DNA of 8,454 nt from Gracilibacteraceae bacterium (GCA_031255985.1 JAIRRL010000013.1:1-8454); one strand, 5' to 3'; shown: positions 1 to 6,079, counted from the stretch's first letter. Translations and numbers: made by a program. The notes: a model not told the origin generated them from the letters alone.

Positions 1-571
1 CCAAAACCTTTTTCAGCGCCGCTTTGGCCCGGTAGGCAAGGCCCTCGATTTGCCGCTCCGATTTTACCATCACCCGCCCGGCCTCCCGGTAACTCATCTC
101 CTCCATATAAAGGAGCAGCAGCACCTCCCGATGTTCCATTTTCAGTTTTTGCATGGCGGCATGGAGCATCTCCCGGATTTCCTTCCTCATCCAAAGCGCT
201 TCCAATGCCTCGTCCGTCCGCGGCGCCTCCTGTAACACATCTTCCAGCGAAAGATGTTTTTCCCGTCCCCGTTTTTTCAGCAGCCGCATCGTCAGGTTTT
301 TGGCAATGGTAAAAAGGTACGTTTTCAGGCTGGACGCGCCCTTGAACTGTCCGGCGCTGGCCGCAAGCTGGGCGAAAGTTTCAATCACCAGATGTTTTGT
401 TTCATGCGAGTCGCGTATCATGCCGCTTATGAACTGGGACAGTTCCAGTTCATACAGACCGACAAGCTGTTCAAAAGCCTTTGTATCGCCCTCCACGAAG
501 CGGCGATACAGTTCTTCGCCGGAACTGTCCGGCACATTTTGCTTAAAAATGCTCGCCGCCTCCTTTTTCAT
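1..571 (-). CDS. ECF-like sigma-70 family RNA polymerase sigma factor (3' end cut by window edge)
   Basis: The minus-strand reading frame is open from the ATG at 571-569 to the left edge, giving 190 codons without a stop. An N-terminal helical segment (about residues 18-60, starting EELYRRFVEGD and AFEQLV) is followed by a region-2 block ending FKGASSLKTYLFTIAKNL (about 77-93), which resembles the promoter-melting/-10-recognition segment of ECF sigma factors. A short linker leads to a region-4 helix-turn-helix (about 140-190) with HREVLLLLYMEEMSYREAG and a final RAKAAL helix that would contact the -35 element. This two-domain layout without regions 1.1 or 3 is typical of ECF factors. The segment equivalent to the usual D-L-x-Q-E motif reads HLVIETF, so it is somewhat divergent. 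It starts 20 bases after the PAP2 gene and is probably cotranscribed with it. The ribosome-binding site is weak (a run of six G, then GCGGA). No anti-sigma gene is visible; one could lie beyond the left edge. The regulon is unknown. Confidence 0.88.
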   Translation of the reverse strand, partial: MKKEAASIFKQNVPDSSGEELYRRFVEGDTKAFEQLVGLYELELSQFISGMIRDSHETKHLVIETFAQLAASAGQFKGASSLKTYLFTIAKNLTMRLLKKRGREKHLSLEDVLQEAPRTDEALEALWMRKEIREMLHAAMQKLKMEHREVLLLLYMEEMSYREAGRVMVKSERQIEGLAYRAKAALKKVL

Positions 572-591
572 ATAAGTGCATCCGCCCCCCG

Positions 592-1056
592 TCAGAACAG
601 GGCGGCGACGACAATGCCAAGGATAGCTCCGCCGAAAACCTCAAAAGGAGTATGTCCCATGATTTCCTTCAGTTTTTCATTCGGTATCTCCTGGCCAAAC
701 CATTGTGTACTGGCGTTCGATTCAAGCAGCATATCCAGCAGATGGTTGATTGCGCGGGCCTGCTCCCCCGCCGCCCAGCGCACATTGGCCGCGTCGTACA
801 TAACTATGACCGCTAAAACGACAGAGACGGCGAAAATCGGGCTGGACCAGCCGGCCTCCTTGCCGATCTGTCCGGCCAAGGCGCAAACAATGGCAGTATG
901 CGAACTGGGAAATCCGCCCGATGATTTCAGACTGCTGAAATCAAGGCGTTTTTCTACCAAAAAATAGAAAATTAGCTTGCAACACTGAGCTATCAGCCAG
1001 GCCAGCAGCGCAACCCACATAATGCGATTAGCTAAAATGCCGTGCAATAAATCCAT
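592..1056 (-). CDS. Divergent PAP2 family (YuiD/DUF212-like) integral membrane protein
   Basis: A 154-residue membrane protein of the divergent PAP2 family, whose members resemble type 2 phosphatidic acid phosphatases and are presumed to act on lipid or prenyl phosphates; the substrate is not established for the family. Visible motifs are GFPSSH at residues 48-53 (the PSSH phosphatase-like core), YDAANVRWAAGEQA at 87-100 (usual pattern YDAxGVRxxAGxQA) and GHTPFEV at 134-140. Hydrophobic segments are at about 11-33, 55-62, 72-90 and 141-154. Length matches the family. The ATG at 1056-1054 is preceded at 6 bases by GGGG (1066-1063). It follows ispA by 26 bases, so it may handle products of prenyl metabolism, but this is inference from position. 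The spacer to ispA contains a 14-bp tandem duplication, annotated separately. Confidence 0.9.
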   Translation of the reverse strand: MDLLHGILANRIMWVALLAWLIAQCCKLIFYFLVEKRLDFSSLKSSGGFPSSHTAIVCALAGQIGKEAGWSSPIFAVSVVLAVIVMYDAANVRWAAGEQARAINHLLDMLLESNASTQWFGQEIPNEKLKEIMGHTPFEVFGGAILGIVVAALF

Positions 1057-1062
1057 TTGTTT

Positions 1063-1090
1063 CCCCGTTCATTTTTCCCCGTTCATTTTT
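1063..1090 (-). repeat. 14-bp perfect tandem duplication at the ispA/PAP2 junction
   Basis: Read on the minus strand, AAAAATGAACGGGG occurs twice in direct succession (1090-1077 and 1076-1063). The first copy contains the ispA stop codon (TGA, 1085-1083). The second copy ends in the GGGG that serves as ribosome-binding site for the PAP2 gene. Each copy carries an ATGA overlap. The first ATG (1086-1084) opens a five-codon frame, MNGEK, that stops inside the second copy. Confidence 0.9.
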
Positions 1091-1958
1091 CCCGGCCGGC
1101 GGCTCGCGCCGCCAATTCACGCAAAAACGCGGCTTCCTTCCCCCAGGCGGCCAGCGCGGCAATAGCTTCCTCCGTTTTTTGCCGCAGAGCCGCCGCCGCC
1201 CCTTCCAAACCCAAAAGAGCGGGATAAGTGGTTTTAGCCAGTTTGCCGTCGCTACCCGTCGGTTTGCCAAGGACGGCGCTCTCCCCCTCCAGGTCGAGGA
1301 TATCGTCTCTGATCTGAAAAGCCGCCCCCAGCGCCGCCGCGTAAACACGCAAGCGGGCGACAGCCTCATCCTCCGCGCCGGCGAGTACGGCGCCAAGCTC
1401 TACGGCGGCGATAAAAAGCGCGCCCGTTTTCAGACTTTGCATATGGGCCAGCCATTCCAAACCCGGTTTTCCCGGCGGGCCGTCCATATCCAGCATCTGG
1501 CCGCCGACCATTCCACGCCAGCCGGCGGCGGCCGCCGTTAAAACAACGGCCCGCAAATTCCGCTCAGGCGGTATTCCCGGCAAAGGGCGGGCGATCAGTT
1601 CCAGGCCGAGAGTCAAAAGCGCGTCGCCAGCCAAAACCGCCGCCGCTTCCCCGAAAGCTATATGATTGGCGGGCAGACCCCGGCGCGTATCGTCGTCGTC
1701 CATACAGGGCAAATCATCATGGATAAGGGAATAGGTGTGGATCATCTCCAGGCCGCAGGCGGGCGGCGTCAGGGCCAGCGGATCGCCCCCGGCGAGAGCG
1801 GCGGCGGCAAGAGCGAGAACAGGCCGCAGGCGCTTGCCGCCGCCGAGCAAAGAGTAGGTCATGCCGCGGCTCAGGCGGTCTTCTCCCCAGGGCAAAGAGA
1901 CAAGGGCCGCGTCGACCGCCTGTTTGTAAGTTTCATATTGGAGCTGAAAACCTGTCAT
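1083..1958 (-). CDS. ispA: Polyprenyl diphosphate synthase, probably farnesyl diphosphate synthase (IspA)
   Basis: A cytosolic isoprenoid enzyme of 291 residues that condenses isopentenyl diphosphate with allylic diphosphates to make (most likely) farnesyl diphosphate for undecaprenyl, quinone or heme side chains. Family motifs in order are GGKRLRP (40-46), the first aspartate-rich motif in the bacterial long form DDLPCMDDDD (81-90) followed by TRRG, GGQMLDM (152-158), KTG (177-179), and the second aspartate-rich motif FQIRDDILD (214-222) followed later by AKTTYPALLG. All catalytic aspartates and the diphosphate-binding arginines and lysine appear intact. Length is normal for bacterial FPP synthases. 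I chose ATG 1958 rather than an in-frame TTG at 1982 because GGGAG (1969-1965) sits 6 bases upstream and the extra residues are not family-like. It lies 30 bases after xseB in the conserved folD-xseA-xseB-ispA order. Product chain length (C15 versus C20) cannot be fixed from sequence alone. Confidence 0.95.
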   Translation of the reverse strand: MTGFQLQYETYKQAVDAALVSLPWGEDRLSRGMTYSLLGGGKRLRPVLALAAAALAGGDPLALTPPACGLEMIHTYSLIHDDLPCMDDDDTRRGLPANHIAFGEAAAVLAGDALLTLGLELIARPLPGIPPERNLRAVVLTAAAAGWRGMVGGQMLDMDGPPGKPGLEWLAHMQSLKTGALFIAAVELGAVLAGAEDEAVARLRVYAAALGAAFQIRDDILDLEGESAVLGKPTGSDGKLAKTTYPALLGLEGAAAALRQKTEEAIAALAAWGKEAAFLRELAARAAGREK

Positions 1959-1964
1959 TATTAT

Positions 1965-1969
1965 CTCCC
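1965..1969 (-). promoter_or_regulatory. Ribosome-binding site that decides the ispA start
   Basis: GGGAG on the minus strand, 6 bases before the ATG at 1958-1956. It supports this ATG over the upstream in-frame TTG. Confidence 0.7.
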
Positions 1970-1988
1970 GCTCACACAGCAAAATTTT

Positions 1989-2246
1989 TCAGGCCAGATC
2001 GGTCAGATGAAAAACACCGTCCGTTTCCGTCAGGACTTTGACCTGCTCTTCCGCCCGTTCCAATTCGGCGCGGCAATAACGCAAAAGTCCCGCCCCTTCC
2101 TCAAACAAAGTTAAGGCTTCCGCCAGCGGAATCTGATTGTCCTCCAGCAAAGTCACGATAGCCTGCAAGCGTTCCAATCCCGTCTCAAAGGACGCCGCCG
2201 CCTGTTTGTCCACCGCCTGTTTGTCCGCCGCCTGCCTGTCCGTCAT
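1989..2246 (-). CDS. xseB: Exodeoxyribonuclease VII small subunit (XseB)
   Basis: The small, non-catalytic helical subunit of exonuclease VII, which coats the extended helical domain of XseA and is needed for processive single-strand DNA degradation. The 85-residue product has the family core from SFETGLERLQAIV through LLEDNQIPLAEALTLFEEGAGLL to YCRAELERAEEQV (about residues 19-70), forming two amphipathic helices. The start at ATG 2246 is chosen because GGGAGG (2259-2254) sits 7 bases upstream. Earlier in-frame TTG 2279 and ATG 2267 codons lack a comparable site. The gene begins inside xseA, overlapping its last 62 bases in another frame, so the two are probably translationally coupled. The N-terminal tail (residues 3-18) is a repeat-encoded stretch reading RQAAD-KQAVD-KQAA, longer than needed for the fold. 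Confidence 0.95.
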   Translation of the reverse strand: MTDRQAADKQAVDKQAAASFETGLERLQAIVTLLEDNQIPLAEALTLFEEGAGLLRYCRAELERAEEQVKVLTETDGVFHLTDLA

Positions 2247-3534
2247 CCGTCCGCCTCCCGTCAGCATCAAATTTTTCAATCGTCTTCACCCGGCAGTCAA
2301 GCCGGCCGTCTTTCAAGCGCACACGCACGGTCTGCCCCGGCCCGGCCGCCGCCGCTTGCGTGATGAGGGCGCCGCTCTCGTCATATACAAGTCCATAGCC
2401 CCGCCCCAGAACAGCCAACGGACTGAGCGCCCCTAGCCGCGCCTCAAGGACGGTCAGGTTCTTTTCCCGTTCAGTCAAAATTCCGTCCCCCGCCGCTTTT
2501 AGGCGCCCGATTCCGGCTGTCAGCGTCTTATAACCCGCCGCCAGCCGCTGCCGGGCGGCGGCGGTCAGGCGTTCGGCGATGAAATCCAGATCCAGCCGCC
2601 GTCCGGCGTAGATTTCCCTGGGGCGCCGCAGACTGCGCGCCGCCTGAAATACCGCCAAAGCCTGCCGCTTGCGGGTCAGACGCCCTTGCATACGGGCGGC
2701 CATCAGCCGCCCCAAATCCGCGCATTGTTTCAGCAGCGTTTCCCGTAGCGGGATAACGAGTTCAGCGGCGGCGGAAGGAGTGGGCGCGCGCAAATCGGCG
2801 ACAAAATCAATAATCGTCACATCTGTCTCATGCCCAACGGCGGCAACCAAGGGAATGGGAGAAGCGGCCGTAGCGCGGGCCACGGTTTCCGTGTTGAAAG
2901 CCTGCAAATCCTCCAGCGAGCCGCCGCCGCGCCCGACAATGAGAACGTCAAGCCGGCCCCAGCGCGCGGCCTGATCTATAGCCGCCGCAATAGCCGCCGG
3001 CGCCGCCGCCCCCTGGACGGCGACCGGCAGCAACACCAGCCGCACCGCCGGATTGCGCCGCCGGGCGACGCGGATAATGTCGCGCAGCGCCGCTCCCTCC
3101 GGACTGGTGACAATACCGACTGCGCACGGGTAAACAGGGAGTTTTTTCTTGCGCTCCGGTTGAAAAAGGCCTTCCTCCCCCAGCTTTTGCCGCAACCGCT
3201 CAAAGGCCAGCCAGAGGTCGCCTCGTCCCGCCGGCCGCAGCTCGTTCACATAAACCTGAACCCGGCCTTCCCGCTCGTAAAAGCGGGTGCTGCCGCGCGC
3301 CAGAACGCGCAGGCCGTCCTGCGGCAAAAAAGAAACGCGGGCGGCGTCCTCATTGAACATGACGACGCCAATCAAAGCGCCGCCGTCCTTTAACGTAAAA
3401 TACCAATGCCCGGAAGCGCGGTGACTTTTGAAATTGGAGATTTCACCCTCAAACCGAATATCCTGCAAATGGCTGCCCTGACGCAAAACCCGCGCGATTT
3501 CCCGGTTCAGGCGCGTAACGCTCCAAATCTCCAT
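2185..3534 (-). CDS. xseA: Exodeoxyribonuclease VII large subunit (XseA)
   Basis: The catalytic subunit of exonuclease VII, which degrades single-stranded DNA from both ends in the cytosol and takes part in repair. The 449-residue product has an N-terminal OB-fold DNA-binding domain (about 1-100, starting WSVTRLNREIARVL and including GHWYFTLKD). The catalytic domain follows (about 125-320) with GIVTSPEGAALRDI, GRGGGSLEDL (201-210), FNTETVARA and GHETDVTIIDFVADLRAPTP (234-253). Next comes a long charged helical stretch and the C-terminal SPLAVLGRGYGLVY segment (371-384). All motifs look intact. The last ~25 residues are a Gly/Gln-rich tail made by a 15-bp repeat that lies in the overlap with xseB. 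The start is ATG 3534 (an adjacent TTG at 3537 is possible). The G7 run, beginning at the last base of the corA stop codon, acts as its likely ribosome-binding site, 7 bases upstream. Confidence 0.96.
   Translation of the reverse strand: MEIWSVTRLNREIARVLRQGSHLQDIRFEGEISNFKSHRASGHWYFTLKDGGALIGVVMFNEDAARVSFLPQDGLRVLARGSTRFYEREGRVQVYVNELRPAGRGDLWLAFERLRQKLGEEGLFQPERKKKLPVYPCAVGIVTSPEGAALRDIIRVARRRNPAVRLVLLPVAVQGAAAPAAIAAAIDQAARWGRLDVLIVGRGGGSLEDLQAFNTETVARATAASPIPLVAAVGHETDVTIIDFVADLRAPTPSAAAELVIPLRETLLKQCADLGRLMAARMQGRLTRKRQALAVFQAARSLRRPREIYAGRRLDLDFIAERLTAAARQRLAAGYKTLTAGIGRLKAAGDGILTEREKNLTVLEARLGALSPLAVLGRGYGLVYDESGALITQAAAAGPGQTVRVRLKDGRLDCRVKTIEKFDADGRRTDDGQAGGGQTGGGQTGGGVL
2199..2243. 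repeat. Three 15-bp tandem units coding in two frames (xseA tail and xseB head)
   Basis: On the plus strand the unit is CGCCTGTTTGTCCAC (2199-2213), repeated as CGCCTGTTTGTCCGC (2214-2228) and CGCCTGCCTGTCCGT (2229-2243). The first two units differ at one base. The third has two more changes in the middle and one at its last base. Because the period is a multiple of three, both overlapping minus-strand frames are preserved: XseA reads a GQTGG-type repeat and XseB a DKQA[AV]-type repeat. Confidence 0.9.
2254..2259 (-). promoter_or_regulatory. xseB ribosome-binding site inside xseA
   Basis: GGGAGG on the minus strand, 7 bases before ATG 2246, embedded in xseA coding sequence. It fixes the xseB start and implies a 62-base gene overlap. 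Confidence 0.75.
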
Positions 3535-3547
3535 CAAGCTGCCCCCC

Positions 3548-4510
3548 CTACAAGATTTTGCGCCGTATGAGATAAAAGGCGGTTATCCCCGTCAGGAGCA
3601 CGCAAATGCCGATGACGATTATAAATCCGTATGGCGTGCGCTCGCCAAAAGGGACGATGACATTCATTCCCCAAAAACTGGCAATCATGGTTGGTATTGC
3701 CAGGATAATCGTCATGGCGGTGAGAAATTTCATCACCGTGTTCAAATTGTTGGAGATAATCGAAGCGAAGGTTTCCGTCATCGCCATGATGATGCGGCTG
3801 TACATCTCGACCATCTGCGTCGCCTGACTGTTCTCGATGATGACGTCCTCCAGCAAATCCTCATCTTCCTCAAAAACAGGCAGTATATGCGCTATATGAG
3901 CGCTGCCGCGGATACGGAGCAGCCGGTCAAGCACGACGCCGTTTGAACGGATGGAAGCGGAAAAATACGTCAAAGACTGCTGCAGATCCATCAATTCAAA
4001 AATGCCCTTGTTGTGCATAAAACGGCGCAGATCTTTCTCGGTATTCTCATTCGCCCGGCTGATCTGACGGATATAGCGCAAATAAAAAGTCGTCGCCTTC
4101 AGCAAAATCTGAAATAAAAAGCGCGTTCTTTTCGCTGTGCTGAAAGTGCGCTGCGTCTCCTCGTTAAACTCCAGAAAGACGGGGTTTTCCTGCAGGCAGA
4201 CTGTGACGATGAGATCAGGCGTTATCACAATGCCAAGCGGCAAAGTATCATAATTGGTCGTATTGGTCATGAGGGGGATATTGACGAGTACCAGGGCGAA
4301 ATCATCTTCGACCTCAATCCGCGAACGCTCTTCCTCGTCAAGCGCGGCGCGAAAAAAATCCATCGGCGCGCCCGTCAGATCAGCCACCCGTTCCAATTCA
4401 CCCTCTGTCGGCCGCACAAGACTGATCCAGCAATTGCGGGTCAAGTCCTCAATCGCGAGAGATTGAAACATGTAACCGTCGTTTTTATATACGTTGAGCA
4501 GCGTCCTCAC
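3548..4510 (-). CDS. corA: CorA-family divalent cation (Mg2+/Co2+-type) transporter
   Basis: An inner-membrane channel-type transporter of the CorA family; members form pentamers that conduct Mg2+ and sometimes Co2+/Ni2+. The 320-residue frame has a large N-terminal cytosolic domain (about 1-255, acidic and helical, including a long stalk helix ending ETFASIISNNLNTVMKF). It ends in the two family transmembrane helices: TM1 about 260-280 and TM2 about 294-314, with the signature GMN at 281-283 directly after TM1 and a basic RRK tail inside the cell. The residue before GMN is Trp rather than the usual Tyr, and the loop reads VIVPFGERTP, as in the Firmicute GMNV...PF subtype. Length is normal. 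The start is uncertain: GTG 4510 overlaps the best Shine-Dalgarno match (GAGG, 4513-4510), while CTG 4501 lies 8 bases after it and would give a family-like MLNVYK N-terminus. Neighbour gaps are 13 bases on both sides, so it is an operon member. Transported ion is not provable from sequence. Confidence 0.93.
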   Translation of the reverse strand: MRTLLNVYKNDGYMFQSLAIEDLTRNCWISLVRPTEGELERVADLTGAPMDFFRAALDEEERSRIEVEDDFALVLVNIPLMTNTTNYDTLPLGIVITPDLIVTVCLQENPVFLEFNEETQRTFSTAKRTRFLFQILLKATTFYLRYIRQISRANENTEKDLRRFMHNKGIFELMDLQQSLTYFSASIRSNGVVLDRLLRIRGSAHIAHILPVFEEDEDLLEDVIIENSQATQMVEMYSRIIMAMTETFASIISNNLNTVMKFLTAMTIILAIPTMIASFWGMNVIVPFGERTPYGFIIVIGICVLLTGITAFYLIRRKIL

Positions 4511-4523
4511 CTCTTTTCCGCTG

Positions 4524-5171
4524 TTAGTTTACAAGTCCCATTCCCCTGGAAACCGCGGCCAGCGTTCCGGCGCGCAAGGCCGCGCTTTCACGCCTCAGTC
4601 CCTCGCTCTCCCGGCGGATTGGCTCCGTAAACGCCGGGTCGTCAATCTGGGCCAGATTGACGTCTACGCTGAGAAGCGCGGATTCCAGCGCCCCGTCCAG
4701 GAGACAGGCGGCGGCGCCGACGTCGCTTATAACGCCCGTATTCCCGACGGGCGCTAAAGCGACGGCGAGGCGCAGGCCGACCGCGCAATCCCGCGCCAAC
4801 TCCAGCGGCGTAAGCGCGGCCGCCCGCGCGGCGGCGGCAAGATCCCGCCGCCGCCGCGCCGCCGCCTCCGGGTCGTCCCGCGGGGCTTTATAGGCGCGCA
4901 TATATTCCTCAAAAACACGGATATCAGCTGCCACGCCGGCGCAGGCTTTTTCCGCGCCGGCGGCGGCTTCGCGCAAGACGCGGCGCGCCTCAGCCTCCAC
5001 CGCCCGGTATTTTTCTTTGCCGACCGTCAGATTGGCCGCCATACTCAGCATGGCGAAACCCAGCGCCGCCGTGTAAGCCGCGACGCTGCCGCCGCCAGGC
5101 GTCGGGGCGCCGCTGGCCGCTTGCGTCAGAAACTCTTCCAGCGTCCAGGCCAATGAAAACTCCTTGCTCAT
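4524..5171 (-). CDS. fchA: Methenyltetrahydrofolate cyclohydrolase / formiminotransferase-cyclodeaminase family protein (FchA-like)
   Basis: A cytosolic folate enzyme of the cyclodeaminase/cyclohydrolase (FTCD C-domain) family, 215 residues, all-helical. Members either deaminate 5-formimino-THF or hydrolyse 5,10-methenyl-THF to 10-formyl-THF. Visible motifs are TPGGGSVAAYTAALGFAM (24-41), the hallmark glycine-rich folate site, and GNTGVISDVGAAACLLDGAL (143-162), followed by a VNLAQIDD stretch. Length matches stand-alone FchA proteins. The start ATG 5171 is chosen because GGAGG (5184-5180) lies 8 bases upstream. An in-frame ATG at 5189 overlaps the folD stop as ATGA but has no ribosome-binding site. 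It lies 14 bases after folD, whose product acts on the same intermediate. A folD-fchA pair recalls the methyl-branch folate clusters of acetogens, where fchA sits beside folD. Deaminase versus cyclohydrolase activity is not decidable here, though the neighbour favours cyclohydrolase. Confidence 0.9.
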   Translation of the reverse strand: MSKEFSLAWTLEEFLTQAASGAPTPGGGSVAAYTAALGFAMLSMAANLTVGKEKYRAVEAEARRVLREAAAGAEKACAGVAADIRVFEEYMRAYKAPRDDPEAAARRRRDLAAAARAAALTPLELARDCAVGLRLAVALAPVGNTGVISDVGAAACLLDGALESALLSVDVNLAQIDDPAFTEPIRRESEGLRRESAALRAGTLAAVSRGMGLVN

Positions 5172-5179
5172 GAGCGCGC

Positions 5180-5184
5180 CCTCC
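5180..5184 (-). promoter_or_regulatory. Ribosome-binding site deciding the fchA start
   Basis: GGAGG on the minus strand, 8 bases before ATG 5171 and just upstream of the folD TGA stop in position (5188-5186 on the minus strand precedes it). Ribosomes finishing folD would reach this site immediately, consistent with coupled translation. Confidence 0.7.
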
Positions 5185-5185
5185 G

Positions 5186-6076
5186 TCATCTATTTTTAAA
5201 GGTATTTTTTTCCATCGCTTGCAGTACATTGGCAAAAAGAAGGGCCGTGGTCAGAGCGCCCACTCCCCCCGGCGACGGCGAAATCCACCCCGCCGTTTCG
5301 CTTACGCCGGCAAAGTCCACATCTCCGCGCATCCCGTCTTCCGTCTGGCTGAGACCGGCGTCCACCACAGCCGCGCCGGGCTGAACCATTTCCCGCGTCA
5401 CCAGACCGGCCCGGCCCGCCGCCGCCACCAAAATATCGGCCTGGCGGGTCAAACGCGAGAGTTCCGGCGTCTGAGAATGACAAACCGTTACAGTGGCGTT
5501 TTCGCGCAGCAAAAGGAACACCAGCGGTTTGCCGACCGTATCGCCGCGGCCGATAATAACGGCATGCCGGCCGGCCAGCGGTACGCCGCTCCGTTTGAGC
5601 AAAGCGATACAGCTTTGCGGCGTCGCCGGGTATAGGCCTGGCTCTCCGTTCATCAGCCGCCCGCGGTTGATCGGGTGAACGCCGTCCACGTCCTTATCCG
5701 GCTCGATCGCGGCGGCGACCGTCCGGGCGTTGATTCCCGCCGGCAGGGGCAATTCCACCATGACGCCGTGCGCGCGGGCGTCCGCGTTCAGGCGCCGGAT
5801 CAGGGCCGTCACTTCTTTTTCCGACACGGCGGCCGCCAGATGAAACAACTCCATTTCCATGCCGACACTTTCCGCTTGTTTTTTTTTCGCCTGCGCGTAG
5901 GTCAGCGAAGCCGGATCGGCGCCGGCCAGAACAACAGCCAGCCGGGGCCGCGCGCCGCGCGCCGCCGCCCGGTCTGCCGCCGTCCGCAATTCTTTTTTCA
6001 CCTCGGCGGCAATGGCTTTGCCGTCCAATATCTTTGCTTTCAGCGCCCGCACCTCCCGCTGCAAATTTTCAATCAT
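5186..6076 (-). CDS. folD: FolD: methylenetetrahydrofolate dehydrogenase / methenyltetrahydrofolate cyclohydrolase, divergent
   Basis: A cytosolic one-carbon enzyme that oxidises 5,10-methylene-THF to methenyl-THF with NAD(P)+ and, in most members, hydrolyses it to 10-formyl-THF. In the 296-codon frame the N-domain has KILDGKAIA (15-23), then Y60 and K64 in the Y-x3-K active-site arrangement, LNADARAHGVMVELPLP (96-112) and PDKDVDGVHP (126-135, with the conserved Asp 131). The Rossmann domain has GRGDTVGKP (176-184), CHSQT and SPSPGGVGALT (266-276). It departs from the family at several normally fixed places: the usual QLP[LV] Gln is Glu108, the usual PGGVGP[MF]T reads PGGVGALT, PCTP reads PATP, and GRSxxVG reads GRGxxVG. 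Coordinates keep the outermost ATG. That codon lacks a ribosome-binding site and falls at the predicted transcription start, so the true start may be GTG 6052 or CTG 6043, the latter 8 bases after GAGG and matching usual FolD N-termini. First gene of the probable operon. Confidence 0.93.
   Translation of the reverse strand: MIENLQREVRALKAKILDGKAIAAEVKKELRTAADRAAARGARPRLAVVLAGADPASLTYAQAKKKQAESVGMEMELFHLAAAVSEKEVTALIRRLNADARAHGVMVELPLPAGINARTVAAAIEPDKDVDGVHPINRGRLMNGEPGLYPATPQSCIALLKRSGVPLAGRHAVIIGRGDTVGKPLVFLLLRENATVTVCHSQTPELSRLTRQADILVAAAGRAGLVTREMVQPGAAVVDAGLSQTEDGMRGDVDFAGVSETAGWISPSPGGVGALTTALLFANVLQAMEKNTFKNR
6052..6057 (-). promoter_or_regulatory. Candidate folD ribosome-binding site inside the longest frame
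   Basis: GGGAGG on the minus strand. It is 8 bases before CTG 6043 and overlaps GTG 6052. No comparable site precedes ATG 6076. If used, FolD would begin MKAKILDGKAIA, the usual family N-terminus. Confidence 0.45.
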
Positions 6077-6079
6077 CCA

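Noticed and set aside
254..967. A 237-codon plus-strand frame opposite the sigma factor and PAP2 genes
   Set aside because: The opposite strand encodes recognisable region 2/region 4 sigma motifs and PAP2 motifs; the plus-strand translation shows no family features.
2830..3393. A 187-codon plus-strand frame inside xseA
   Set aside because: Low-complexity Arg/Ala/Gln-rich translation antisense to the XseA catalytic domain.
4800..4870. Dense GCC/CGC triplet runs in fchA as a microsatellite or repeat array
   Set aside because: They encode an Ala/Arg-rich helix in frame, with no regular unit; explained by GC-rich codon choice.
5187..5189. ATG 5189 (overlapping the folD stop) as the fchA start
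   Set aside because: It has no ribosome-binding site, whereas ATG 5171 has GGAGG at 8 bases; the extra six residues are not family-like.
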